Numbered from the stretch's first letter, positions 1-6,009 are shown. The stretch is DNA of 6,488 nt from Bacteroidales bacterium (GCA_023229525.1 JALNZC010000083.1:1-6488); one strand, 5' to 3'. Numbers and translations: made by a program. The notes: generated from the sequence alone by a model not told the origin.

Positions 1-168
1 TTCCAGGGTTATCATCAAGGTTAGCATTTCTATATAATACCCATGTTCTGTGAGGTCATCACCTTTCAGGTGATAGAACCCGGGCAAGGTATTGGCCAGA
101 GCAAGGGCTCCGGAATAGTTGCCCTGTTCCAAATAGCTTGCGTGGCTGGTGGATTTATTGAGGAAATG
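1..168 (-). pseudogene. Start-less fragment of a large Bacteroidota secreted protein (continues past the left edge)
   Basis: The minus strand is open for 56 codons from 168 to the window edge, directly after an in-frame TAG at 171-169. The peptide is convincing as protein (STSHASYLEQGNYSGALAL, then LPGFYHLKGDDLTEHGYYIEM). From memory it resembles an internal helical segment in the C-terminal half of large T9SS-sorted Bacteroidota proteins, the part that usually precedes the sorting domain. There is no ATG, GTG or TTG start near the beginning; the first in-frame ATG comes only at codon 48. The fragment therefore looks like the 3' part of a gene that lost its 5' part. It begins 13 bases after the stop of the GH16-like gene. 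A deletion or insertion junction near 170-180 is likely but not proven. The rest of the gene lies outside the window, and an upstream frameshift is an alternative. Confidence 0.55.
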
Positions 169-181
169 CTAGATAATTAAT

Positions 182-1366
182 TTACTTTGCACCATTGGCA
201 AGAGTACTAACAAGCAAATCCGGATCAGTATCTATCCGACGCATTTCAAAGGTACAGTTAGGTTGTAGTATAAAACCCTTATCCAGTGTTATTGAATTGG
301 TTGCCCAAACAGTAATATTGTTGTTTGCTGGTATGTCACCGTTATGGTTAGTACCACCAAACGTGATAGTGGAATGAACTGTTGATATTTCAGGATCACT
401 AAGTGATACCGTTGTTGGCCAGTACGTTGAAACACCCTGTACCAATTTATACGATCTTATCCAATCAATTTCAAATCCCTCAGAAAGATTTACAGGATTA
501 TCAGAAGTCAACGATAATGATAGTTGTATCCCCTGTTTGCATGCATAAGTGAAATCTACACATGTAAACTCACTATGGGGACCAGGATAATCGTAGGGCG
601 AAAGAGCTGATAAATCACTTGTAAATTTATAGGTATTTGTCCAATGCCCATTCATGTAAAAATTTATTTCAGTTGGTAACCATTCAAGCGTTATAACAAA
701 ATCAGTTCCGGTATACGGAATTGGATGTTTTAATTGTTTACACTCAATCGAAGTTATGTAGGATTGATCTGGGGGATTCGGAAATGTCCATCTTATTGTG
801 GTTTGTCGGAAGATTGTATTTGAAATTAGTTGAACGATCTTCTCAATAACATCGATCTCATCAGACCGTGTCATGTAATTGGCCGGCCATACAGCTCCAT
901 AAGTCCAGAAACACGGTTCTAAACTAACTTCGTTAGGAAACTTACATTTAAGTTGTATTAAACCAAAATGAAAAAGGGGACCTCCAGAATTGGGATGCTT
1001 TGACATGATATATCCACTTGAGTAATGATGGTAATGTCCATAACAAAAATATGGCATATCTGGTTTACATTTAAGGATTAATCGTCCATTTCCTAAATGG
1101 ACAACTGAAGTATCATCCCTGAAATATGCATATGGTGACATGCTATGGCAATACAAACCATCCTGACCAGCTACATCCCATTTGTTACGATCCAGGGTGG
1201 CAGAATTGAATTCGTCACTTGTTGGTGACCAGAATGACCATCCCTGTGTTTTTGCGTCGCTTATTGATCCCATTTCATTCAATTCCCATGTTTCTTTTGA
1301 ACATTCCTGGGAAAAACTTTTAATGTATATAAACAAAATAATAACGATAATGATCATTTTTTTCAT
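182..1366 (-). CDS. Secreted glycoside hydrolase family 16-like protein with C-terminal 3-coathanger-type domain
   Basis: A 394-residue protein. Residues 1-20 form a signal peptide (MKK, hydrophobic core, SFSQ). Residues about 45-308 look like a GH16 beta-jelly-roll: DEFN near 51, LDRNKWDV near 58, NGRLILKCK near 93, SSGYIMSK near 116. The catalytic signature ExDxxE is intact as EIDVIE, with E170, D172 and E175, and the fold closes with FEIDWIRSYKL near 298. The spacing with the extra bulge residue is that of laminarinase-like members, so beta-glucan or another marine-type polysaccharide is a plausible substrate, but this is inference. Residues about 330-377 (ITVWATNSITLDKGFILQPN) resemble the 3-coathanger stack domain common at C-termini of Bacteroidota surface proteins. 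No classical T9SS YPNP domain is seen. It lies 26 nt behind the FISUMP gene, suggesting one transcript. ATG at 1366 gives a complete signal peptide; a second ATG three codons later is possible. Confidence 0.85.
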   Translation of the reverse strand: MKKMIIIVIILFIYIKSFSQECSKETWELNEMGSISDAKTQGWSFWSPTSDEFNSATLDRNKWDVAGQDGLYCHSMSPYAYFRDDTSVVHLGNGRLILKCKPDMPYFCYGHYHHYSSGYIMSKHPNSGGPLFHFGLIQLKCKFPNEVSLEPCFWTYGAVWPANYMTRSDEIDVIEKIVQLISNTIFRQTTIRWTFPNPPDQSYITSIECKQLKHPIPYTGTDFVITLEWLPTEINFYMNGHWTNTYKFTSDLSALSPYDYPGPHSEFTCVDFTYACKQGIQLSLSLTSDNPVNLSEGFEIDWIRSYKLVQGVSTYWPTTVSLSDPEISTVHSTITFGGTNHNGDIPANNNITVWATNSITLDKGFILQPNCTFEMRRIDTDPDLLVSTLANGAK

Positions 1367-1392
1367 TTTGTCGTCGATTTTAATGTTCGATG

Positions 1393-2430
1393 TTAATAAT
1401 CTTTAACGCATCTTACAGAATACGCATAGCCCATTTCATACGTGAGTATGGTAGATCTTATAACGGAAACACTCACACTCGTTATATTTCTGATCATGGG
1501 ACCCCAATGGGGGCTATAAGTTATCCAATCAGTCTGATCTTTTAACACAAAAAAACCTCCATCGGGTCTATAAAATCCGGCACCCCGTGCTGAAAATTCT
1601 AAATCACCGGTACCATAATCAGTAAACCAATATGCGGTATCAGATGTTTTTAACGTATTCGCTATAGTTCCTCTATCATTAAGAAACATTATTTGGATTT
1701 CACTCGGTGTCATACCTTTGTATAATTCAAGTTGCATCCAATCAGCATCGTTAGATACATGCCATCCGTTCGGACATATTCCCTGAATTACCGTGTCAAG
1801 CGTAACAGTCCAATCGTATTCCACGTTTAATGCGGATGCTGGTGTATATAATTTACCGAATTTTTCATCGTTGGCAGGATCATTATCGTAATCATAATAA
1901 AACCGGGGATTTGGATCCAATACGATGGGTTCAGATTTGTAACCTGAAGCTGTTGGTAGCGATTTTACTTCAATAATGGATTGATCCCCACCTATTACTT
2001 TAAACGTAGATCTTACTGTTTCAGAATTTAGATTTACTAAATAAAATCCCGGGGGACCTATAATGAAGTCCATGATATTACTGCCTGAACTACACCAAAG
2101 ATCAGAATAATATATCTTTTTCCCTTCTGCATTATATATATCAATATTGATATTTTCTGCCTTTAATAGATTCAGGTTAACCTGAAGTTTTCCCGGCATG
2201 TTTATCGATTCACGAAAACCCGATTTACTCTTTGGAATACCCACAGGTTGTCCATTCGCATAATGCGTAGTTCTCATGTTTTCCTTTGTCCAGCAACGTG
2301 ATCCCATAAGTACTGTATGGTACTGGTATCCATCTGTATCAGTTAAGATACTTGTACCACAGTCAAATACTTGGGCGTTGGCATATAGAGAACTGATTAT
2401 GATTGGAAAAATCAATAAAAACTTTTTCAT
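1393..2430 (-). CDS. Secreted FISUMP-domain protein with a T9SS-like domain nested inside
   Basis: A 345-residue protein with a clear signal peptide at residues 1-20 (MKKFLLIFPI to YANAQ). Residues 29-62 match the start of the Fibrobacter succinogenes major paralogous (FISUMP) domain: DTDGYQYHTVLMGSRCWTKE followed by NMRTTHYANGQPV. The rest of that domain follows at about 172-345: FYYDYDNDPANDEKFGKLYT, ICPNGWHVSNDADWMQL, ARGAGFYRPDGGFF and the closing YSVRCVKD. Between the halves, residues about 68-168 form a beta-sandwich-like segment (LLKAENINIDIYNAEGKKI, GSN, PPGFYLVNLNSETVRSTFKV) resembling a T9SS type A sorting domain, placed internally rather than at the C-terminus. The ordinary linker there is only some 5-20 residues. 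FISUMP proteins are abundant secreted proteins of unknown biochemical role. The start lies 10 nt after the S74 gene stop, so the two are probably co-transcribed. There is no clear Shine-Dalgarno site. Confidence 0.85.
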   Translation of the reverse strand: MKKFLLIFPIIISSLYANAQVFDCGTSILTDTDGYQYHTVLMGSRCWTKENMRTTHYANGQPVGIPKSKSGFRESINMPGKLQVNLNLLKAENINIDIYNAEGKKIYYSDLWCSSGSNIMDFIIGPPGFYLVNLNSETVRSTFKVIGGDQSIIEVKSLPTASGYKSEPIVLDPNPRFYYDYDNDPANDEKFGKLYTPASALNVEYDWTVTLDTVIQGICPNGWHVSNDADWMQLELYKGMTPSEIQIMFLNDRGTIANTLKTSDTAYWFTDYGTGDLEFSARGAGFYRPDGGFFVLKDQTDWITYSPHWGPMIRNITSVSVSVIRSTILTYEMGYAYSVRCVKDY

Positions 2431-2440
2431 ATCGTGTTTT

Positions 2441-3556
2441 TTAATTGGTGAGAATCATCCTCTTGGTATCAACGATTGATCCACCGACAACAAGAGAATA
2501 CATGTACATACCAGGTTTGAGCTCAAAACCGTTGATTGTAACTTCGTTATCGCCGGAAATTAATTCCTTGATAGTTTTTATAAGACTACCTTGCATGTCA
2601 AATATCATGATTAACGCATCGTTGGCAGTAACTATTTTATATCGAATCACAGTGTTTTTGTTGAAAGGATTCGGTGTATTCTGATACAAGAGATTACCAT
2701 CGATTTTTTCAGATGTTGATTTTAATTCTGAATTAACATTGGTATGCATTGGTGCAGTATTAGTGGCCATAAGAGCATTTATTTGAGCCTGTAGTTCCTT
2801 GATGGCTTCAACGAGGATTCCAATCAAAGCGGTATATTCTACAGCGTACGTACCATCCGGAATGACGTTGACGAGTTCTGGTAAAACCTTCTTAACCTCT
2901 TGTGCTATGAGACCATAATGTTTCATATCACGTTGTTTTATCAGTTCGTTAAGGTAGGGTTTGTTTACAACATTTGTGTCAACATATTCATATTGTGATG
3001 TGTTTAATTTCATCCAGGTACCATCTTTTAATAAAATAGAATCAATTCTGGCTGAATCAGGATGCAATTTTACCCAGTTAAAAGATACACCGTGAAGGTT
3101 TAGGATTTTTTCGAGTGGACTTTCGATATCAGATATGTTTTCTTTGAATTTAATGTCTGAACCAAGATATAATCCTCTAGCATAAATGTTACCATTGCCA
3201 TAAACGAAAAAAGTGTGTTCTGCTGTCCAATTTTGAACTATCCAATTTTTCTGAACATCATTTGTGGAATAAACCAGGTTACTCCAAGTGTACTGACCGT
3301 ATACAGAGGGCCTAAAATACGAATAACGGTTGGGTGCGATCTGTAATCCAAATCCACCCTCCTGTAAGGATCCAAGTGAAATCGAATTGTCCTGGAATAT
3401 TTTCACTTGTGCATTTGTCGTAAAACCTGTGCTTAACGTTTTGCGGTTTACGAAGTGGCGGAGTAGATGCTCGTCACCGTCCCCCGCTACAAAAGTAAAA
3501 TTGCACACTTTCAACTTGCTCGTCAGCGGCCATTTCTTAAACCCACTATTAGCCAC
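2441..3556 (-). CDS. S74 intramolecular chaperone protein with T9SS sorting domain, 5' end displaced by a cassette
   Basis: The open frame is 371 codons from a GTG at 3556. Residues 133-262 are a peptidase S74 (endosialidase-type) chaperone domain: GSDIKFKENI with the Ser133/Lys138 dyad at the usual spacing, FNWVKLHP, YGLIAQEVKKVLPELV and a C-terminal coiled coil (LVEAIKELQAQINAL). Such domains assemble trimeric fibres and then cleave themselves off. Residues 289-371 are a T9SS type A sorting domain (NTPNPF near 293, KPGMYMYSLV near 347). Residues 1-40 are encoded by the attC-like palindrome and are not native. From L41 on (LSTGFTTNAQVKIF) the protein is the true one. Its missing beginning, MKTRITLLLITL, lies at 4885-4850, and rejoining gives a 343-residue protein with a normal signal peptide. 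As it stands there is no signal peptide, so export is doubtful and the gene may be non-functional. FISUMP follows after 10 nt. Confidence 0.85.
   Translation of the reverse strand: MANSGFKKWPLTSKLKVCNFTFVAGDGDEHLLRHFVNRKTLSTGFTTNAQVKIFQDNSISLGSLQEGGFGLQIAPNRYSYFRPSVYGQYTWSNLVYSTNDVQKNWIVQNWTAEHTFFVYGNGNIYARGLYLGSDIKFKENISDIESPLEKILNLHGVSFNWVKLHPDSARIDSILLKDGTWMKLNTSQYEYVDTNVVNKPYLNELIKQRDMKHYGLIAQEVKKVLPELVNVIPDGTYAVEYTALIGILVEAIKELQAQINALMATNTAPMHTNVNSELKSTSEKIDGNLLYQNTPNPFNKNTVIRYKIVTANDALIMIFDMQGSLIKTIKELISGDNEVTINGFELKPGMYMYSLVVGGSIVDTKRMILTN
3431..3556 (-). other. attC-like recombination site (imperfect palindrome with integron core sites)
   Basis: On the minus strand the site starts with an R''-like box GGCTAAT (3554-3548) and ends with an R'-like box GTTAAGC (3437-3431), which fits the integron core GTTRRRY exactly. 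Inside these, GGTTTAAGAAATGGC (3543-3529) pairs with GCCACTTCGTAAACC (3459-3445) at 13 of 15 positions. The spacers between boxes and stem are 4 and 7 nt, an asymmetry typical of attC sites. The loop (3528-3460, 69 nt) contains a direct repeat TGACGAGCA. The total size lies within the attC range. The site directly follows the cassette ORF stop and has the canonical orientation, with the ORF upstream of attC. The last six bases (TTAAGC) come from the interrupted S74 gene, not the cassette. Confidence 0.75.
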
Positions 3557-3578
3557 GGTGCATTTTTTTGTCGTCGTG

Positions 3579-4781
3579 TCAGTTGGTGATTACTAGTTTG
3601 TCTAACGATAAAGTCTTGCTGTCCTCTGTCAGCCAAAGAAAATACATTCCGCTTGGAAGATTGTCACGCGAAAGAACAACTGTCTGTCCACTAATATTTT
3701 TTATTTGTTTTACTGTCTGCCCGAAATAGTTGTCCACCGTGAGAGTTGTGTTGTTTAAGAAATGGTCTGCCCTCAAAGTTGTCTCGGTTGAAAACGGATT
3801 TGGATAAATATTCATAAAATTGTCAAAGTGATTTTGCTCTGAAATGCCTGTAGCATTTGTCTCCCAATGAATAGAATATAACTTTCCTTGGATGTTGTCA
3901 TATTTTAAACTAAAGAAATTATCATTTGCAGTAAAAGGTTCTACCAGGGCATTATATGCAACACTTCCTGTTGCAATATGTAATGTAGTAACTACATATC
4001 CGCCAGCGGTTGAACTGGAATACAAATAAATATATTGTTGATTTATCTCGTCTATAGTTGAACTGCCACCCCCATCGCCAAAATTTGTCCCTAAACCTAT
4101 TCTTGTATTTGCGCCAGTTGTTGGGTTTATAGTAACTAAAAAATATTTTTGAATATTATTGTCCTGCAATAAACCAAATAAAACACCTGAAGAGTTGTCG
4201 AATGAAAAATTTACGATGCTTTCTCCTGACGCTAAAATTAATGTGGGATTTGAGATAACATTTCCATTGGTGGCATTAATAGAATAAAGAATATTTGGAG
4301 GTGCTAAAAAAATATAAGTATGATTTATTTTATCAAATGTACTGAAATTGCCAGAAAAAGTGGATGAACTAGGCAATGAATTTCCAATTTGGACATAAGT
4401 TCCCGTAACTGGATTAATCGATATAAATTTTTTTACATTGTTTGTGTTGTCTTGTTCTATTCCATAAAGAATATTCGAGATGTTGTCAAACTGGAATGTT
4501 TGAATATTACCTATTACAGGATTGTTTACAATTGAACCGTTTGAAACATTGATGGAATACAAGCTATGATTTATTTGACTGCTTGGAAAAATAAATGTTC
4601 CAGTGTTTTCATCATAAGTCCTGTCGTCCGGGTATATATATGTAATTCCCGCTATTGCTGGTCCTGTTTTTGTGAACACTCCATTTGCTTTATTTATTTC
4701 CACAACAAATTCTCCTTGTGAAAATGACAATGTATAAAAGAGCGTAAATAAAATAACAAATAAGAAGTGTTTTGTTTTTTT
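3579..4781 (-). CDS. Exported repeat/propeller-like protein with T9SS type A sorting domain (cassette cargo; start codon unclear)
   Basis: The frame is open from 4787 to the TGA at 3581-3579. Codons from 4781 read KKTKHFLFVILFTLFYTL followed by SFSQGEF, a textbook signal peptide, but no ATG, GTG or TTG precedes them; an in-frame TAG sits at 4790-4788. The first usual start codon is a TTG at 4730, which would remove the signal peptide and yield 383 residues. The body has several repeats of the type LYSIN-x-NG, FDN-x-LYG, INP-TG, as in beta-propeller proteins that read out values along a trajectory. A specific function is not recognisable. The last 80 or so residues are a T9SS type A sorting domain (MNIYPNPF, FGQTVKQI, LPSGMYFLWL, LVITN end). 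The stop lies 23 nt before the attC-like site, the normal place for a cassette ORF. The sequence looks richer in A and T than its neighbours. The product is probably made only if the start defect is bypassed or is a sequencing error. Confidence 0.75.
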   Translation of the reverse strand, partial: KKTKHFLFVILFTLFYTLSFSQGEFVVEINKANGVFTKTGPAIAGITYIYPDDRTYDENTGTFIFPSSQINHSLYSINVSNGSIVNNPVIGNIQTFQFDNISNILYGIEQDNTNNVKKFISINPVTGTYVQIGNSLPSSSTFSGNFSTFDKINHTYIFLAPPNILYSINATNGNVISNPTLILASGESIVNFSFDNSSGVLFGLLQDNNIQKYFLVTINPTTGANTRIGLGTNFGDGGGSSTIDEINQQYIYLYSSSTAGGYVVTTLHIATGSVAYNALVEPFTANDNFFSLKYDNIQGKLYSIHWETNATGISEQNHFDNFMNIYPNPFSTETTLRADHFLNNTTLTVDNYFGQTVKQIKNISGQTVVLSRDNLPSGMYFLWLTEDSKTLSLDKLVITN

Positions 4782-4787
4782 ATTATC
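4775..4787 (-). other. Lost start codon or slippery A7 run at the cassette ORF start
   Basis: The minus strand reads GATAAT followed by seven A and then CAAAACAC. A G between AAT and the A run would create ATGAAAAAAACAAAACAC, the perfect start of the signal peptide. Alternatively, the frame from the S74 ATG (4885) or ATG 4840 reads ATA AAA AAA here. The A AAA AAA heptamer would allow a -1 slip straight into KKTKHF. A homopolymer sequencing error of one base is the third explanation. Confidence 0.5.
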
Positions 4788-4800
4788 CTATTGTTTTTGC

Positions 4801-4813
4801 ATTGACTGTCAAT
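4801..4813. repeat. 13-bp perfect inverted repeat in the cassette leader
   Basis: ATTGAC-T-GTCAAT is a perfect palindrome around one central base. It lies about 20 nt upstream of the signal-peptide codons of the cassette ORF. It could be an operator or a small hairpin in the leader. Chance is also possible in such AT-rich DNA. Confidence 0.35.
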
Positions 4814-4849
4814 AGTATCGTTGTAGCGTCTTTTTTGCATTGTGGCTAA

Positions 4850-4885
4850 CAACGTAATTAATAACAATGTAATTCTTGTTTTCAT
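4850..4885 (-). pseudogene. Severed 5' end of the S74 gene (start of its signal peptide)
   Basis: These 12 codons read MKTRITLLLITL, the n-region and first half of the h-region of a signal peptide. They end exactly at the G^TT junction where the cassette begins. Joined to the codons from 3436 (LSTGFTTNAQ), they complete the signal peptide of the S74 protein in the correct frame. In the present arrangement a ribosome starting at this ATG runs into the cassette leader (LATMQKRRYND and so on). It crosses the cassette gene in the wrong frame and stops near 4694. That 63-residue product is unlikely to be meaningful by itself. An ATG six codons further upstream (4903) is in the same frame, but the 4885 start gives the standard signal-peptide shape. 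Confidence 0.75.
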
Positions 4886-5266
4886 AATGATTAAGTTTAG
4901 CATGTGAACGTAATAATTTGTAGATGTATAATCGTTTTAATGAGTCCGTTCTCTTTGGCCCAATAAACTTTCTCAAGTTTTACAAATGGTATTGTGAGAG
5001 ATACATTATTCTTGTCTTTTCCTCCCTTATTTGTGGTTGTTGATAAAAAATGATATTACATTATCATTAAAATAACTTTTAGGATATCTATTAATATAAT
5101 GTTACCTAGCAAATATAATACAATTATTTACCATTGTCAAGGGATTATAACCGTAAAATTTTTTACAGTTTTCCGTAATTCGTAAGGGAAAGTGTTTAAA
5201 AATTGAAGTTATAATTCCTGCTGGCTGACTCCGTTGCAAGCAACAAAGAATTTGCCTGCATGGATT
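4886..5266. other. 381-nt spacer between the S74 start and the response regulator
   Basis: I see no gene here. The stretch is AT-rich and holds one promoter (5110-5140) reading toward the S74 start, which implies a leader of roughly 215 nt. On the minus strand 5055-4897 is open and gives a peptide with coding-like composition (for example VKLEKVYWAKENGLIKTII), but it has no start codon. It may be a decayed gene end or chance. A short perfect palindrome, GTTGCAAGCAAC at 5233-5244, sits just beyond the regulator stop and lacks a T tract, so I do not call it a terminator. Confidence 0.5.
5110..5140 (-). promoter_or_regulatory. Bacteroidota-type promoter for the S74/cassette operon
   Basis: The minus strand shows TTG (5140-5138, within TTGACA), a 20-nt spacer, and TATATTTG (5117-5110). 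This is a full match to the Bacteroidota sigma-ABfr pattern TTG-N19-23-TAnnTTTG. It is the only such match I found between the response regulator and the S74 start. It presumably drove the S74-FISUMP-GH16 operon, and now drives the cassette gene first. Confidence 0.6.
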
Positions 5267-5887
5267 CTAATGTGGATTTTGTCTGAGCAACGCTTTGTAA
5301 ACCAGCTCACTATTTGTCCGTGCATGGAAACAGTTGCGGATTCTATTAAGTTTTTTTTCGATGGATGAACTGGATTGGTTCATTTTTATAGCAATCTCCT
5401 CAATATTCATCCCATTGGCAAGTTCACAAATGATATCTTTATAATCCGGGATGAGTTGATAGTTGTTTTGGGGATCTTGATTTGAAACAAGTATCTTTGA
5501 AACATCATCAGTCATGACGATTTCACCTGCAGCTACCTGGAGGAGCCTTTGCTTGATAATTGATTTTTCGTCGGTTTTATTAAGGTATGCTTTGGCGCCG
5601 TTCCAAAACATTTCCACCTGCCATGTCAGGCAGCTTTCCTGAGATAATATGACAACTGGTATGGTAGGGAATGCCTGTCGCAACTGCCGGATGTTTGAAA
5701 CCGGATTTGATTGTTGTAGAAAAAGGTCAAGAATGATTAAGTCTATACTTTCAGGAGAGATTTTTTGTAAAGCTTCCGCGAGTGTTAAACTTCCTCCAAT
5801 GACCTTAAAGTCATCCGATTCCAAGTCAAAAGAGGAATAGAGACCTTCGATAATAAGATAATGATCGTCAATAATATAAAGTCTCAC
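5267..5887 (-). CDS. NarL/LuxR-family two-component response regulator
   Basis: A 206-residue cytoplasmic DNA-binding regulator. Residues 1-125 form a receiver domain: acidic pair D7/D8 in LYIIDDH, phospho-acceptor D54 in IILDLFL, switch residue S82 in VVILSQES, and conserved K104 in YLNKTDEKS. Residues about 145-200 form a LuxR-type helix-turn-helix (KDIICELANGMNIEEIAIKM, then a recognition helix around SSSSIEKKLNRI). Length and order are those of the NarL family. The start is a GTG at 5887, placed about 30 nt downstream of a good promoter; no ATG gives a better N-terminus. No partner histidine kinase lies in the window, so the signal is unknown. The promoter and a spacer on each side suggest a single-gene transcript. 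Control of the neighbouring surface-protein operon is possible but not shown. Confidence 0.9.
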   Translation of the reverse strand: MRLYIIDDHYLIIEGLYSSFDLESDDFKVIGGSLTLAEALQKISPESIDLIILDLFLQQSNPVSNIRQLRQAFPTIPVVILSQESCLTWQVEMFWNGAKAYLNKTDEKSIIKQRLLQVAAGEIVMTDDVSKILVSNQDPQNNYQLIPDYKDIICELANGMNIEEIAIKMNQSSSSIEKKLNRIRNCFHARTNSELVYKALLRQNPH

Positions 5888-5918
5888 CGTTTGGAATAAA
5901 AACGACTAACAATACAGC

Positions 5919-5949
5919 CAAATTTACGAAATATTATTAGCACATGCAA
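5919..5949 (-). promoter_or_regulatory. Bacteroidota-type promoter of the response regulator gene
   Basis: The minus strand has TTTTTG ending in TTG (5949-5947), a 20-nt spacer, and TAAATTTG (5926-5919). It matches TTG-N20-TAnnTTTG and has the same spacing as the promoter at 5110-5140. The expected transcript start is about 25 nt before the GTG start of the regulator. Confidence 0.6.
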
Positions 5950-6009
5950 AAATTTGAATACAATTTCTAAGATCGTTATTTGACGCGTGATTCAGCAATA
6001 CCTGAGCAC

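Larger units (their letters stand above)
3437..4849 (-). mobile_element. Single integron-type gene cassette inserted in the S74 gene
   Basis: The element runs on the minus strand from TTAGCCACAATGC (4849) to the G of GCAAAACG (3437), 1413 nt. Both ends are G^TT crossovers (G at 4850 before TTAGCC; G at 3437 before TTAAGC). Excision rejoins codon 12 of the S74 gene (TTG, 4852-4850) to TTA (3436-3434) in frame and restores a complete signal peptide. The element holds one ORF followed by an attC-like site in the same orientation. In the circular form the attC end meets the cassette start, and TTAGCCAC then pairs perfectly with GTGGCTAA of the left arm. With the bases outside it (TGCA on both sides) the arms match at 12 of 15 positions. 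No integrase or second cassette is seen. Insertion at a secondary site in a gene, rather than at attI, is the simplest reading. Confidence 0.75.

Noticed and set aside
2445..3596. Plus-strand open frames opposite the S74 and FISUMP genes
   Set aside because: They are short frames opposite well-supported coding sequence, with low-complexity or non-protein-like translations and no start context.
4694..4903. A 69-codon minus-strand open frame starting at ATG 4903
   Set aside because: It is a composite: the severed S74 signal-peptide start, the cassette leader, and an out-of-frame reading of the cassette gene. It is not an independent gene.
5010..5035. Strong Shine-Dalgarno-like GGGAGG before ATG (8-codon frame MYLSQYHL)
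   Set aside because: Bacteroidota rarely use Shine-Dalgarno sites, the peptide is tiny, and nothing else supports a leader peptide.
4897..5055. Open minus-strand stretch with coding-like peptide (KVYWAKENGLIKTII)
   Set aside because: There is no start codon and no recognisable family, and it is short and in AT-rich DNA. It is mentioned in the spacer entry only.
5233..5244. Palindrome GTTGCAAGCAAC after the response regulator as a terminator
   Set aside because: The stem is only four to five pairs and no T tract follows on the minus strand.
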